From assembly GCA_021732005.1 (NCBI GenBank), contig JAKFVT010000053.1, forward strand, positions 1 through 64,000: a DNA stretch of 64,000 bases. Reading direction: 5' to 3'. The translations under genes were made by a program, and so were the position numbers. Shown piece after piece: positions 33,296 through 42,542 of the stretch. The notes under the pieces were generated by a model. It did not search any database. It was not told the DNA's origin and saw only the letters and a list, made by a program, of their open reading frames with translations. Position 1 is the stretch's first letter. Each line of letters starts with the position of its first letter. The stretch is from Mycobacterium sp. (lineage in GTDB: Bacteria > Actinomycetota > Actinomycetes > Mycobacteriales > Mycobacteriaceae).

Positions 33296-34156
33296 TTAGG
33301 CGTCCAGCGCCAAATCCTTACGGAAGCGCCGCATTCCGTCGATCTTGTCGGCGGTCGAGGCGTCGGGCCCGGAGTAGAACATCCACGGCATCGTCACGAT
33401 GCCGGTGATGCCCGCTGCCGCAGCGCGCTCGTAGTGCGGAATCGTAAACGCATCGGTCAGCGGCGTCAGGACCTCGTAACCGTCCATGCTGAGCCCGTTT
33501 TCGGCGCGCAGCTGGCGCAGCTTGTCGACGCGCAGGATCGCCTGGTCCAGGCTGATGAGGTCGCCGATCCAGCCGTCGAGCCGGGCTGCCCGCCGCAGCG
33601 CGATGTCGGACAGTCCCCCGCTGTAGATTGGGATGTGCGGCGGCGTCGGCATCATCTCCAGTCTCGGCGTCTTGTAGAACTCGCCGTCGAACTCGGTCCA
33701 GCCCGGCTGCCATAGCGCGCGCATCAGCTCGATCATCTCGTCGGTTCGCTTGCCGCGCTTGGCGAACTGCTGGCCCATCAGGGTGAACTCTTCTTCGCAC
33801 CAGCCGACGCCGATACCGAGCTCCACCCTGCCGTCGGCCAGATATGCCGCAGTCCCAATGGATTTCGCCGCCGAATACGGATCCCGCATCCCGGGGATGT
33901 ACACCGTCGTCACGAATCTGATCTGTTGCGTGGCCTGCGCCAGCGCGCCGACCAGCACCCACGGGTCTGGCCAGTCGGTGAACGGCTGCCAGCGTCGCTC
34001 GCCGTTCTTGGTGTACGGGTACGGTGTGGACAGCGTTTCCAGGTTCACCACATGGTCGGGGATGCCGAGGCCCTCATAGCCCAGGTCGTCGGCGGCCTTC
34101 GCGATCTCGACGATCTCGCGGGTCTCCAGAAACGCAACGCTCACATAGAATTTCAC
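33296..34156 (-). CDS. LLM-class F420-dependent oxidoreductase
   Basis: A 286-residue luciferase-like monooxygenase-fold protein of the F420-dependent type. The N-terminus MKFYVSVAFLETREIVEIAKAADDLGYEGLGIPDHVV and the segments FVTTVYIPGMRDPYSAAKSIGTAAYLADGRVELGIGVGW are characteristic. The substrate is unknown. GTG 34156 overlaps the stop of the preceding thioesterase gene (GTGA), so the two are coupled; the frame is open to 34312. No counterpart lies at this place in M. tuberculosis. Confidence 0.87.
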   Translation of the reverse strand: MKFYVSVAFLETREIVEIAKAADDLGYEGLGIPDHVVNLETLSTPYPYTKNGERRWQPFTDWPDPWVLVGALAQATQQIRFVTTVYIPGMRDPYSAAKSIGTAAYLADGRVELGIGVGWCEEEFTLMGQQFAKRGKRTDEMIELMRALWQPGWTEFDGEFYKTPRLEMMPTPPHIPIYSGGLSDIALRRAARLDGWIGDLISLDQAILRVDKLRQLRAENGLSMDGYEVLTPLTDAFTIPHYERAAAAGITGIVTMPWMFYSGPDASTADKIDGMRRFRKDLALDA

Positions 34157-34815
34157 CCTGCGATAACCCCCGAGTCGCTGCGCTCCTGCCCGCCGAAATC
34201 CCTCGCCCACGCCGGCATGATAAAGACTCCTTCTGCTTCTACGGTCGGTCCTTCTGCGTCGCTGAGGAATCCGCGCGCGTAGGTCTTGTAGCCTTCGGTT
34301 CGTTCGAGCCACGCCTCACCGCGCAACGGCCCCAGCGGTGTGCCCCTCAGGTACTTCAGCGTGATCGTGCCGGTGAACTTCGGCTTGCTGAGTTGACTGG
34401 TGGCCGCCTCGCCCAGGAGCTGGTCGAGCAGCAGCGCGCAAATGCCGCCGTGCACCAACCCGGGCGGCCCCTCGTACACCGGCCCGAGGGTGAACTCCGT
34501 CCAGCACCGCCCGTCCTCGTGATGGGTGATCATCGGCGGAGCGAGCGGATTGTGCCGCCCGACAGCCGGATTGCGCCACACCACCGGAAGACCGGACTCC
34601 TCGTGGCGCAATATCCGAGGCCGGTCGGTCGGCGTGCGTTCGAGTATCTCGCTCACCTCGTCGATGGTCTGGCGCGCCTGCTGGATGGTCTCGGCGTCGG
34701 CCCCGCTGTGCAGGCTGGCATCGATGAGCCTGCGCAACGCCTCCGCCAGCGGTTCGTGCATCGCCTTCACCCGGTCGTACTCGTCGGCGCTGATCACGCC
34801 AAACTCAAAATCCAT
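34153..34815 (-). CDS. PaaI-type hotdog-fold acyl-CoA thioesterase
   Basis: A 220-residue protein. About 90 N-terminal residues (helical, MDFEFGVISADEYDRVK) precede a hotdog domain with GPPGLVHGGICALLLDQLLGEAA, the HGG motif of PaaI-like thioesterases, and FTGTITLKYLRGTPLGPL. It would hydrolyse an acyl- or aryl-CoA. The last ~17 residues (GGQERSDSGVIAG and just before) are encoded by dispersed repeat copy C: the gene has read into the repeat, probably after losing its own stop. ATG 34815 lies at the edge of a 16-bp tandem duplication. Confidence 0.85.
   Translation of the reverse strand: MDFEFGVISADEYDRVKAMHEPLAEALRRLIDASLHSGADAETIQQARQTIDEVSEILERTPTDRPRILRHEESGLPVVWRNPAVGRHNPLAPPMITHHEDGRCWTEFTLGPVYEGPPGLVHGGICALLLDQLLGEAATSQLSKPKFTGTITLKYLRGTPLGPLRGEAWLERTEGYKTYARGFLSDAEGPTVEAEGVFIMPAWARDFGGQERSDSGVIAG
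34167..34194 (-). repeat. Dispersed 3'-end repeat, copy C (inside a coding region)
   Basis: Minus-strand core GGGCAGGAGCGCAGCGAC followed by TCGGGGG. It lies in frame at the 3' end of the thioesterase gene and encodes part of its C-terminus. Confidence 0.75.
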
Positions 34816-34816
34816 C

Positions 34817-34848
34817 CCCAGACCCTTAACTTCCCAGACCCTTAACTT
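34817..34848. repeat. 16-bp perfect tandem duplication at the glnE 3' end
   Basis: CCCAGACCCTTAACTT occurs twice in a row (34817-34832 and 34833-34848). The glnE stop codon (minus strand TAA, 34844-34842) is in the second copy; the first copy adjoins the thioesterase start and gives GGTCTGGGG before its ATG. Confidence 0.9.
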
Positions 34849-37820
34849 CCGAACACCCTGAGCACCACGGCTTTTGCCCGCCGTGTCACCCGCAGGTAGT
34901 TGTCCAAAAACTCTCCACCGTCGTCGTTGTGCCAGCCCGCGGCCACCGCGACCGCGTTGAGCTGCCGCCCCGGCCCGGGCAGCTGGTCGGTCGGCTTGCC
35001 GCGGACCAGGACCAGCGCGTTGCGGGCGGCGGTCGCCGTCAGCCAGGCCTGCCGCAACAGGTCGACGTCGTCCTCGCCCAGCAGTTCGGCGGCGCCGATG
35101 GCGTCCAGCGTCTCCAGCGTCGAGGTGTTGTGCAGCGACGGGACCTCGTGGGCGTGGCGCAGCTGGAGAAGCTGCACGGTCCACTCGACATCGGCCAGGC
35201 CGCCGCGGCCGAGCTTGGTGTGGGTGTTGGGGTCGGCGCCGCGCGGCAGCCGTTCGGCGTCCACCCGCGCCTTGACCCGCCGAATCTCCTGCACCGCTTC
35301 TGCCGACACCCCACCGGCCGGGTAGCGCGTCTTGTCTGACATCAACACGAACCGCAGTCCCAGGTCCTGATCACCGGCGACCGGGTGCGCGCGCAGCAGC
35401 GCCTGGACTTCCCACGGCTGCGCCCATTGCGCGTAGTAAGCCTCATACGAGGACAGGGTGCGCACCAACGGACCCTGACGCCCTTCCGGCCGGAGGTTGG
35501 TGTCGACCTCCAAAGGAGGGTCGGCGCTGGGGGTTCCGAGCAACGCGCGCACCTGCTCGGCGATCAGCACCGACCATTTGAGGGCACGGGACTCGTCGAC
35601 GCCGGGATTGGGCTCGCAGACGAACATGACGTCGGCGTCCGACCCGTAACCCAGCTCCCTGCCGCCGAGCCGGCCCATCCCGATGACCGCGATCTTGGCC
35701 GGCGCCTCAGCGCCGTCGCGGGTGTTCGCCCGCACCACCGCCTCGAGCGCCGACTGCAGCACCGCCACCCAGACCGAGGTCAGCGCCGCACAGACTTCGC
35801 GGACATCGAGCATGCCGAGTAGATCCGCCGAGGCCACCCGCGCCAACTCCCGGCGCCGCAGGGTGCGCGCGGCCGCGATCGCCCGCATCGGATCGACATG
35901 GCGGCCACTCGACGCGACCAACGCCCGGCCGACAACCTCGGGGTCGACGTCGAGCAGCTTGGGACCTGACGGACCATCGGCGTACTGCTGGATGACCTCC
36001 GGTGCCCGCATCAACAGTTCCGGCACGTAGGCCGACGTGCCCAGCACCCGCATCAAGCGTTTGGCCACCGCGCTCTCGTCACGCAAAGTGGCCAGATACC
36101 AACGCTGTTCGGCCATCGCCTCGCTGATCCGCCGATAGGCCAGCAGCCCACGGTCCGGATCTGGAGTGTCCGACAGCCAGTCCAGCAGCCGCGGCAACAG
36201 CACCGACTGCACCCGGCCGCGCCTGCCGCTCTGGTTGACCAGGGCACTGAGGTGGGTCAACGCGCTCTGCGGGCCCTCGTACCCGAGCGCGGCCAACTGT
36301 CGTTCGGCGGCCTCCGGGCTCAACCCTTCCGCGAGGCCTTCCACCGACGGACCGACCGATTCCAGCAGCGGTTGATAGAACAGCTTGGCGTGCAACCGCG
36401 ACACCCGCACGTTCTGGCGCTTGAGTTCCTCCCTCAGCACGCCCAGCGAGTCGTGGGTGCCGTCGGGGCGGATATGCGCCGCTCGGGCCAGCCAGCGCAG
36501 CGACTCCTCGTCGTCCGGCGGCGGCAGCGTGTGAGTTCGCTTGAGGCGCTGCAATTGCAGTCGATGCTCGAGCAGCCGCAGGAATTCGTACGACGCGGTC
36601 AAGTTGGCGGCATCATCGCGCCCGACATAGCCACCGGCAGCCAGGGCCGCCAGGGCCGGCACCGTCGAGGAGACGTGCAACGAGTCGTCGGTGCGACCGT
36701 GGACCAATTGCAGTAGCTGGACCGCGAATTCGACGTCGCGCAGCCCGCCCGTCCCGAGCTTGATCTCCCGGTCGCGGAGGTCGGCAGGCACCAGCGCCTC
36801 CACCCGCCGGCGCATGGCCTGCACCTCGGGCACGAAATCGTCACGCTCGCAGGCAGTCCACACCATCGGCATGATGGCCGCCATGTACTGCTCCCCCAGC
36901 TCGGCGTCGCCGACCGCCGGCCTGGCTTTGAGCAGCGCCTGGAACTCCCAAGTCTTGGCCCACCGCTGGTAGTAGGCGAGGTGCGACTCCAGAGTCCGCA
37001 CCAGGGCGCCCTGCTTGCCTTCCGGGCGCAGGCCGGCGTCGACCTCGAAGAAGGTGTCCGACGCCAGCCGGATCATCTCCCCCGCGACCCGAGTGCTCAC
37101 CGAGTCGGCGTCCTCACCCACGAAGATGACGTCGACGTCGCTGACGTAGTTCAGTTCGCGCGCACCGCATTTGCCCATCGCGATGACCGCGAGCCGCGGT
37201 GGCTCAGCGCCTTCCTTGCACACCGTCGCGCTGGCCACCTTCAACGCCGCACCCATGGCGGCGTCGGCGATGTCGGCGAGATGTTCACCGATCGTGGAGA
37301 ACGCCGGCACCGGCTCGTTCTCCACCGTGGAGGCCGTGTCGAGGGCGGCCAGGACCAGCAACCGGTCCCGGTAGAGGACACGCAGCGCCGGCATGACCGT
37401 CATTGGGTCCGTGCCGAATTCGGCGATGCAGTCGTCGAACAGCCGCCGCAGCTCGGCGGGATCGGGCAGCGTGACGTCACCGGAGAGCAGATGCCACGAC
37501 TGGGGGTTGGCCACCAGGTGATCACCCAGGGCCAGCGACGAGCCGATCACCGCGAACAACCGGCCGCGCAGGCCGCGATCCTTCAGCAGCGCGGAATTGA
37601 GCTGTGGCCAGTCGTCATCCAGCGAATCGGCCAGCCGGACCATCGTCTGCAAGGCGGAGTCGGAGTCGGGTGCACGCGACAGCGACCACAACAGCTCGAC
37701 ATGGTCATCGGTGTCCCAGCCCAACCTGGCCAGGTCGGCAGCGGCGGATGGCTCGACCAGACCGAGCCGACCCACACTGGGTACGCGCGGGCGCTGCGTC
37801 GCTGGTTTGGCCACGTGCAC
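34842..37820 (-). CDS. glnE: Glutamine synthetase adenylyltransferase / adenylyl-removing enzyme (GlnE)
   Basis: A 992-residue protein (M. tuberculosis GlnE has 994). Two nucleotidyltransferase domains are recognisable: N-terminal MGKCGARELNYVSDVDVIFV (de-adenylylating half) and C-terminal MGRLGGRELGYGSDADVMFV (adenylylating half), each with the Gly-Ser-Asp-x-Asp metal site. It adds AMP to Tyr406 of GlnA1 or removes it. GTG 37820 matches the annotated N-terminus of relatives, but TACCGT lies 7 bases before the in-frame GTG 37814, so a leaderless start two codons later is likely. Confidence 0.95.
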   Translation of the reverse strand: MHVAKPATQRPRVPSVGRLGLVEPSAAADLARLGWDTDDHVELLWSLSRAPDSDSALQTMVRLADSLDDDWPQLNSALLKDRGLRGRLFAVIGSSLALGDHLVANPQSWHLLSGDVTLPDPAELRRLFDDCIAEFGTDPMTVMPALRVLYRDRLLVLAALDTASTVENEPVPAFSTIGEHLADIADAAMGAALKVASATVCKEGAEPPRLAVIAMGKCGARELNYVSDVDVIFVGEDADSVSTRVAGEMIRLASDTFFEVDAGLRPEGKQGALVRTLESHLAYYQRWAKTWEFQALLKARPAVGDAELGEQYMAAIMPMVWTACERDDFVPEVQAMRRRVEALVPADLRDREIKLGTGGLRDVEFAVQLLQLVHGRTDDSLHVSSTVPALAALAAGGYVGRDDAANLTASYEFLRLLEHRLQLQRLKRTHTLPPPDDEESLRWLARAAHIRPDGTHDSLGVLREELKRQNVRVSRLHAKLFYQPLLESVGPSVEGLAEGLSPEAAERQLAALGYEGPQSALTHLSALVNQSGRRGRVQSVLLPRLLDWLSDTPDPDRGLLAYRRISEAMAEQRWYLATLRDESAVAKRLMRVLGTSAYVPELLMRAPEVIQQYADGPSGPKLLDVDPEVVGRALVASSGRHVDPMRAIAAARTLRRRELARVASADLLGMLDVREVCAALTSVWVAVLQSALEAVVRANTRDGAEAPAKIAVIGMGRLGGRELGYGSDADVMFVCEPNPGVDESRALKWSVLIAEQVRALLGTPSADPPLEVDTNLRPEGRQGPLVRTLSSYEAYYAQWAQPWEVQALLRAHPVAGDQDLGLRFVLMSDKTRYPAGGVSAEAVQEIRRVKARVDAERLPRGADPNTHTKLGRGGLADVEWTVQLLQLRHAHEVPSLHNTSTLETLDAIGAAELLGEDDVDLLRQAWLTATAARNALVLVRGKPTDQLPGPGRQLNAVAVAAGWHNDDGGEFLDNYLRVTRRAKAVVLRVFGS

Positions 37821-37821
37821 G

Positions 37822-37827
37822 ACGGTA
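37822..37827 (-). promoter_or_regulatory. -10 hexamer of a leaderless transcript (glnE)
   Basis: TACCGT on the minus strand, 7 bases upstream of the GTG at 37814 and only 1 base upstream of the GTG at 37820. Confidence 0.5.
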
Positions 37828-37837
37828 TCGCAACAGC

Positions 37838-37870
37838 GATTCCCGGCGTCGCGACGCTCCTAACCTCCGG
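37838..37870 (-). repeat. Dispersed 3'-end repeat, decayed copy
   Basis: Minus-strand segments AGGAGCG, GCGAC and CGGGAATC occur in the order of the repeat, starting 6 bases after the glnA2 stop and in its sense direction. It is clearly diverged. Confidence 0.4.
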
Positions 37871-37876
37871 AACGGC

Positions 37877-39217
37877 CTACAGCGACAGGTACGCCTTCAG
37901 CTCGTACGGTGTGACGTTGCTGCGGTACTCCTCCCACTCCGCGCGCTTGTTGCGCAGGAAGTAGTCGAAGACGTGCTCGCCCAACGCCTCGGCGACCAAC
38001 TCGGAGCTCTCCATTTCCTGCAGGGCAATGCCCAGGCTGGACGGCAGCTCGCGATAACCCATCGCGCGGCGCTCCTCAGGGGTCAGCGTCCACACGTTGT
38101 CCTCGGCCTGCGGCCCCAGGACGTAGTTCTTCTCGATACCGCGCAGCCCGGCCGCCAGCAGCACCGCGAACGCCAGATACGGGTTGCAGGCTGAGTCGGG
38201 GCTGCGTACCTCGATGCGCCGTGAGGATGCCTTGCTCGGGGTGTACATCGGCACCCGCACCAGCGCGGAACGGTTGGACGCGCCCCACGACGCCGCGGTC
38301 GGCGCCTCGCCGCCGTGCACCAGCCGTTTGTAGGAGTTGACCCACTGGTTGGTGATCGCGCTGATCTCGCTGGCGTGCTCGAGGATCCCGGCGATGAACG
38401 ACTTCGCGACGTCGGAGAGCTGCAGCGGATCTTCGGGACTGTGGAAGGCGTTGTTCTCACCCTCGAACAGGCTCATGTGGGTGTGCATCGCCGAGCCCGG
38501 ATATTCGGCGAACGGCTTCGGCATGAACGACGCCCGCACGCCCTCGCCGAGCGCGACCTCCTTGACGAGGTAGCGGAACGTCATCACGTTGTCGGCCATC
38601 GACAGCGCGTCGGCGTAGCGCAGGTCGATCTCCTGCTGGCCGGGTGCGCCCTCGTGGTGGCTGAATTCGACCGAGATGCCCATCTGCTCCAGCGCGTCGA
38701 TGGCGTGGCGGCGGAAGTTCGGCGCCGAATCGTGCACGGCCTGATCGAAGTAGCCGCCGTTGTCGGCGGGGACGGGCACCGAACCGTCGTAGGGGCCCGG
38801 CTCGAGCAGGAAGAACTCGATCTCGGGGTGCACGTAGCAGGAGAACCCGAGGTCGCTGGCCTTGGCGAGCTGACGGCGCAGCACGTGGCGGCTGTCGGCC
38901 CAGGACGGCGAGCCGTCGGGCATCGTGATGTCGCAGAACATCCGCGCCGAGTGGTGCTGGCCCGCACTGGTCGTCCACGGCAGTACCTGGAACGTCGACG
39001 GATCCGGGCGCGCGACGGTGTCGGATTCGAAGACCCGCGCGAAGCCCTCGATCGACGACCCGTCGAAGCCGATGCCCTCTTCGAACGCGCCTTCCAGCTC
39101 GGCGGGCGCGATCGCTACCGACTTCAGGAAGCCGAGCACGTCGGTGAACCACAGCCGGACGAACCGGATATCGCGTTCCTCCAGCGTGCGCAGCACAAAT
39201 TCCTTCTGGCGGTCCAT
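37877..39217 (-). CDS. glnA2: Glutamine synthetase homologue GlnA2
   Basis: A 446-residue GS-family protein, the same length as M. tuberculosis GlnA2 (Rv2222c). GS motifs include FDGSSIEGF near 50, HPEIEFFLLEPG near 128 and FMPKPFAEYPGSAMHTHMS. The segment matching the adenylylation loop reads NVWTLTPEE, with Trp in place of Tyr, so GlnE would not modify it. Actinobacterial GlnA2 proteins are often not central to ammonia assimilation; some act on polyamines or other amines. A leaderless -10 hexamer lies 7 bases before the ATG. Confidence 0.93.
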   Translation of the reverse strand: MDRQKEFVLRTLEERDIRFVRLWFTDVLGFLKSVAIAPAELEGAFEEGIGFDGSSIEGFARVFESDTVARPDPSTFQVLPWTTSAGQHHSARMFCDITMPDGSPSWADSRHVLRRQLAKASDLGFSCYVHPEIEFFLLEPGPYDGSVPVPADNGGYFDQAVHDSAPNFRRHAIDALEQMGISVEFSHHEGAPGQQEIDLRYADALSMADNVMTFRYLVKEVALGEGVRASFMPKPFAEYPGSAMHTHMSLFEGENNAFHSPEDPLQLSDVAKSFIAGILEHASEISAITNQWVNSYKRLVHGGEAPTAASWGASNRSALVRVPMYTPSKASSRRIEVRSPDSACNPYLAFAVLLAAGLRGIEKNYVLGPQAEDNVWTLTPEERRAMGYRELPSSLGIALQEMESSELVAEALGEHVFDYFLRNKRAEWEEYRSNVTPYELKAYLSL

Positions 39218-39224
39218 GAATGCG

Positions 39225-39230
39225 AGCGTA
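39225..39230 (-). promoter_or_regulatory. -10 hexamer of a leaderless transcript (glnA2)
   Basis: TACGCT on the minus strand, 7 bases upstream of the glnA2 ATG. Confidence 0.55.
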
Positions 39231-39275
39231 TGCAGCGGGTGTTAATTCCGTGTTACGGCGCTGCTGCAGTCGTCA

Positions 39276-40817
39276 TCAGCAGCGCAGATTGCCCGGCACT
39301 GTCTGGTCGACGAAGTAGTTCACGATCGCCGAGTCGACGCATTGGTTCCCGTTGAACACGGCGGTGTGCTGGGTGCCGTCGAAGGTGATCAACGGTGCGT
39401 TGAGTTCTCGGGCCAGGTTCACTCCCGCCTCGTACGGCGTGGCGGGGTCGTGCGTCGTGGAGACGACGACCACGCTGCCGGGCGGCGCGGGCGTGGCGGG
39501 ATGCGGCGCCGAGGTGGGCGGAACCGGCCAGAACGCGCAGATGTCGCGGGGCGCCAGACCGGTGAACTGACCGTAGGCCTGGAACGGTGCCAGCTCGCGC
39601 GTGCGGCGGTCGATGTCGGCCCACGTTGCCGAATCGGTCGGCGTAGGACCGTCGACGCAGCGGACGGCGTTGAACGCGTCCTGCCCGTTGCTGTAGTGGC
39701 CGTAGGGATCGCGGCCTTCGTACTCGTCGGCCAGCATCAGCAGGTCACCGGCGTCGGTCTTGCGTTGCAATCCCAACAGCCCGCTGGTGAGGAACTTCCA
39801 GTACTGCGGGGTGTAGAGCGCGTTGAAGGTGCCGGTGATGGCGTCCTGATAGCTCAAACCACGCGGGTCGGATGTCGGCGCCGGCTTGGTCACCAGCGGA
39901 TCGACCAGCTGGTGGTACCGGTCCACCCAGTGCGCCGGGTCGGTGCCGAGCGGGCAGCCCGCCGACTTGGCGCAGTCGGCGGCGTAATCGTTGAACGCCA
40001 CCTGGAAGCCGGTCATCTGTTCGATGATCGAGTCGACGGTGTTCTGGGCGGGATCGATGGCCCCGTCCAGAACCATCGTGCGAACCCGGTCGGGGAACTT
40101 CTCCAGGTACGCGGTACCCAGCTCGGTGCCGTAGCTGAATCCGAGGTAGTTGATCTGGTCGTCGCCGAGGACCTGGCGGACGGTGTCCATATCCTTTGCG
40201 GCCGAATCGGTTCCGACGCCGGCGAGGAACGCGGTGCCCATCTTGTCCGCGCATTCCTTGACGTAGTCGCGGTTGATCTGTTCGATCGCGGCCACCCCGG
40301 CGGGGCTGTAGTCGACCATCGGATTCTTGCGCCAGGCGTCGAATTGGGCGTCGGTGCGGCAGCGCACCGCCGGCGTCGAGTAGCCGACCCCGCGCGGGTC
40401 GAATCCGACGATGTCGAAATGCTCGGTGATCGGGCTGCCTTCCAACGCGAACGCCATTCCGGCGGCCGAGTCGACGGCCGAGGCGCCGGGTCCACCGGGG
40501 TTGACGAACAGCGCGCCGATGCGCTGGCCACTGGCCGGAACCTTGATGACCGCCAACTGTGCTTGTGGCCCAGTGGGATCGGCGGCGGTGATCGGCACGG
40601 GCACGGCGGTGCACTGCGCGCTCGGGAGGTCGTGGGCGTTATCGCCCAGGAAGCGCTGGCAGCTTCCCCACGTAACTTGTGGCGCTGTCGTCTGACCGGC
40701 TCCGGGGTTCGGGGCGGCAACAGCCGGCGAGGCCATGACACCGGCCGCCAGTGAAACACAGAGTGAACCCAAGAACGCAGCCGAGCCGAGCCGGCTCGTG
40801 CGTTGCATGGCGATCAT
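39276..40817 (-). CDS. Secreted alpha/beta hydrolase, tripeptidyl-peptidase/Hip1 family (Rv2223c-like)
   Basis: A 513-residue exported serine hydrolase. The Sec signal peptide ends near AVAAPNPG and the protein has no lipobox. Motifs: VNPGGPGASAVD (oxyanion region), FDPRGVGYSTP, nucleophile elbow GFSYGTELG and the final GTQHTAVF with the catalytic His. Several cysteine pairs suggest disulfides. It is a paralogue of the next gene, as Rv2223c is of Rv2224c. The start could be ATG 40817 or 40808; both leave the signal peptide intact. Confidence 0.88.
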   Translation of the reverse strand: MIAMQRTSRLGSAAFLGSLCVSLAAGVMASPAVAAPNPGAGQTTAPQVTWGSCQRFLGDNAHDLPSAQCTAVPVPITAADPTGPQAQLAVIKVPASGQRIGALFVNPGGPGASAVDSAAGMAFALEGSPITEHFDIVGFDPRGVGYSTPAVRCRTDAQFDAWRKNPMVDYSPAGVAAIEQINRDYVKECADKMGTAFLAGVGTDSAAKDMDTVRQVLGDDQINYLGFSYGTELGTAYLEKFPDRVRTMVLDGAIDPAQNTVDSIIEQMTGFQVAFNDYAADCAKSAGCPLGTDPAHWVDRYHQLVDPLVTKPAPTSDPRGLSYQDAITGTFNALYTPQYWKFLTSGLLGLQRKTDAGDLLMLADEYEGRDPYGHYSNGQDAFNAVRCVDGPTPTDSATWADIDRRTRELAPFQAYGQFTGLAPRDICAFWPVPPTSAPHPATPAPPGSVVVVSTTHDPATPYEAGVNLARELNAPLITFDGTQHTAVFNGNQCVDSAIVNYFVDQTVPGNLRC

Positions 40818-40939
40818 CGTCCCACGGCCGCGCGGTCGGTATGACGGCGAGCCGGTCACACTCCGATCTCAGATGCGGCCAAGATCGGTAACAATTGTTG
40901 ACGCCGACGTAGAAGTCTTGTGGGACAAGTTGTTTGACG

Positions 40940-42493
40940 TCAGCACGTGGCGCCGGGCGGAGGCAGCTTCAGATCCACGAGGTAGGCGGCGGCGTAGTTG
41001 TCGACGCAGGTGTTGCCTTGGAAGACCACAGTGTGCTGAGTTCCGTTGAAGGTCAAAAGCGCTCCGCCGAGCTGCTTGGCCAGGTCGACGCCCGCCTGAT
41101 ACGGCGTCGCCGGATCGTTGGTCGTCGACACCACCAGCACCGGCGGCAGCCCCGGTGCCTTGACCGCATGCGGCGTGCTGGTCGGCGGCACCGGCCAGAA
41201 GGCGCAGGTGCTCAGCGGGGCGTGGCCGGTGAAGTCGCCGTAGCTCATGAACGGCGCGACCTCGCGCATCTTCTTGTCTTCCTCGATCACCTTCTGCCGG
41301 TCGGTGATCGCCGGCTGGTCCACGCAGTTGACCGCGATCCGCGCGTCGGTGGCGTTGGTGTAGCGCCCCCTGGCATCCCGGCGCATGTACATGTCGGCCA
41401 GCGCCAGCATGGTGTCGCCGCGGCCGTTGGTCATCTCGGTCAGGCCCTGGGTCAGATGCCGCCACAGGTTCGGCGAATAGAGCGCCATGATCGTGCCGAT
41501 GATCGCGTCGCTGTAGCCCAGCCCGCGCGGGTCGGAGGTCGGCAGTGGCTTGTCGACCAACGGGTCGACAAGGCTGCGGTAGACGTCGACGGCCTTGTCG
41601 GCGTCATTGCCCAACGGGCAGCTCGGATCCTTGACGCAGTCTGCGGCGTAGTCGTTGAAAGCCTGCTGGAATGCCGCGGCCTGATCGATGTCGGCCTGGA
41701 TCGGGTCGGCGTTGGGATCGACGGCGCCGTCGAGGATCATCGCGCGCACCTTGTCCGGGTACGCCTCGGCGTACGCCGAGCCGATCCGGGTGCCGTAGGA
41801 GTAGCCGAGGTAGGTGAGCTTGTCGTCGCCGACGGCGGCGCGCAGCGCATCCAGATCCTTGGCGACGTTGGCGGTGCCGATGTTCTCCAGGAAGTCTTTG
41901 CCCATTTTGTCGACGCAGCGCTGGACGAAGGCCTTGGTCTCACCCTCGATGTGGTCAATACCCTTGGGGCTGTAATCGACCTGCGGATCGGCCCGGAGAC
42001 GGTCGTTGTCGGCATCGGAGTTGCACCACAGCGCCGGGGTGGACGAGCCGACACCGCGCGGGTCGAAGCCGACCATGTCGAAGCCCTGCCGCACCGAGCT
42101 GGGCAGGTTCTCCACGATGCTGGACGCGGCCTCGATGCCGGACTCGCCGGGGCCGCCCGGGTTGATGATGAGCGAGCCGATCTTCTGCCCGGTCGCCGGG
42201 AAGCGGATCAGAGCAAGCGTCGCCACGGGGCCATCCGGCTTGGCGTAGTCCACGGGCACGGCGATCTTGCCGCACTCCGCCCCGGCCGGGATCGGCAGCG
42301 CGTTGCCACCACCGCCGCCGGCCACCCGGCACGGGCCCCACTGCACGGGCTGGCCGACCTGCGGTCCGGCGAGCACGGCCATCCCCGACACCGTGGAGCT
42401 GCAGCCGGCACTCACGACGAGCGCGGCCACGGCGGGGAGCACCAGAGCGGTGCGGACAGCGCGTGATCTCCGGTCAAGCCTCATGGCAAACAT
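40940..42493 (-). CDS. caeA: Cell-envelope serine hydrolase lipoprotein CaeA/Hip1
   Basis: A 517-residue lipoprotein with lipobox VSAGC near residue 31. The hydrolase motifs are INPGGPGESGIEA, FDPRGVGSSTPALWC, nucleophile elbow GYSYGTRIG and GTQHTVVF. It closely resembles M. tuberculosis Rv2224c (Hip1/CaeA), a cell-wall serine protease that cleaves GroEL2 and affects envelope integrity and host responses. ATG 42493 and ATG 42484 are both possible starts. Together with the paralogue downstream it probably arose by tandem duplication. Confidence 0.9.
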   Translation of the reverse strand: MFAMRLDRRSRAVRTALVLPAVAALVVSAGCSSTVSGMAVLAGPQVGQPVQWGPCRVAGGGGGNALPIPAGAECGKIAVPVDYAKPDGPVATLALIRFPATGQKIGSLIINPGGPGESGIEAASSIVENLPSSVRQGFDMVGFDPRGVGSSTPALWCNSDADNDRLRADPQVDYSPKGIDHIEGETKAFVQRCVDKMGKDFLENIGTANVAKDLDALRAAVGDDKLTYLGYSYGTRIGSAYAEAYPDKVRAMILDGAVDPNADPIQADIDQAAAFQQAFNDYAADCVKDPSCPLGNDADKAVDVYRSLVDPLVDKPLPTSDPRGLGYSDAIIGTIMALYSPNLWRHLTQGLTEMTNGRGDTMLALADMYMRRDARGRYTNATDARIAVNCVDQPAITDRQKVIEEDKKMREVAPFMSYGDFTGHAPLSTCAFWPVPPTSTPHAVKAPGLPPVLVVSTTNDPATPYQAGVDLAKQLGGALLTFNGTQHTVVFQGNTCVDNYAAAYLVDLKLPPPGATC

Positions 42494-42542
42494 GCTGCCA
42501 TGCTCGGCCGGGGTGCCTTGCACACCGACCCGCCCGAGCAGC

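Noticed and set aside
40890..40899. AACAATTGTT palindrome in the gap upstream of the Rv2223c-like gene
   Set aside because: Perfect but only 10 bp, with no second copy or regulator nearby; too little to call an operator.
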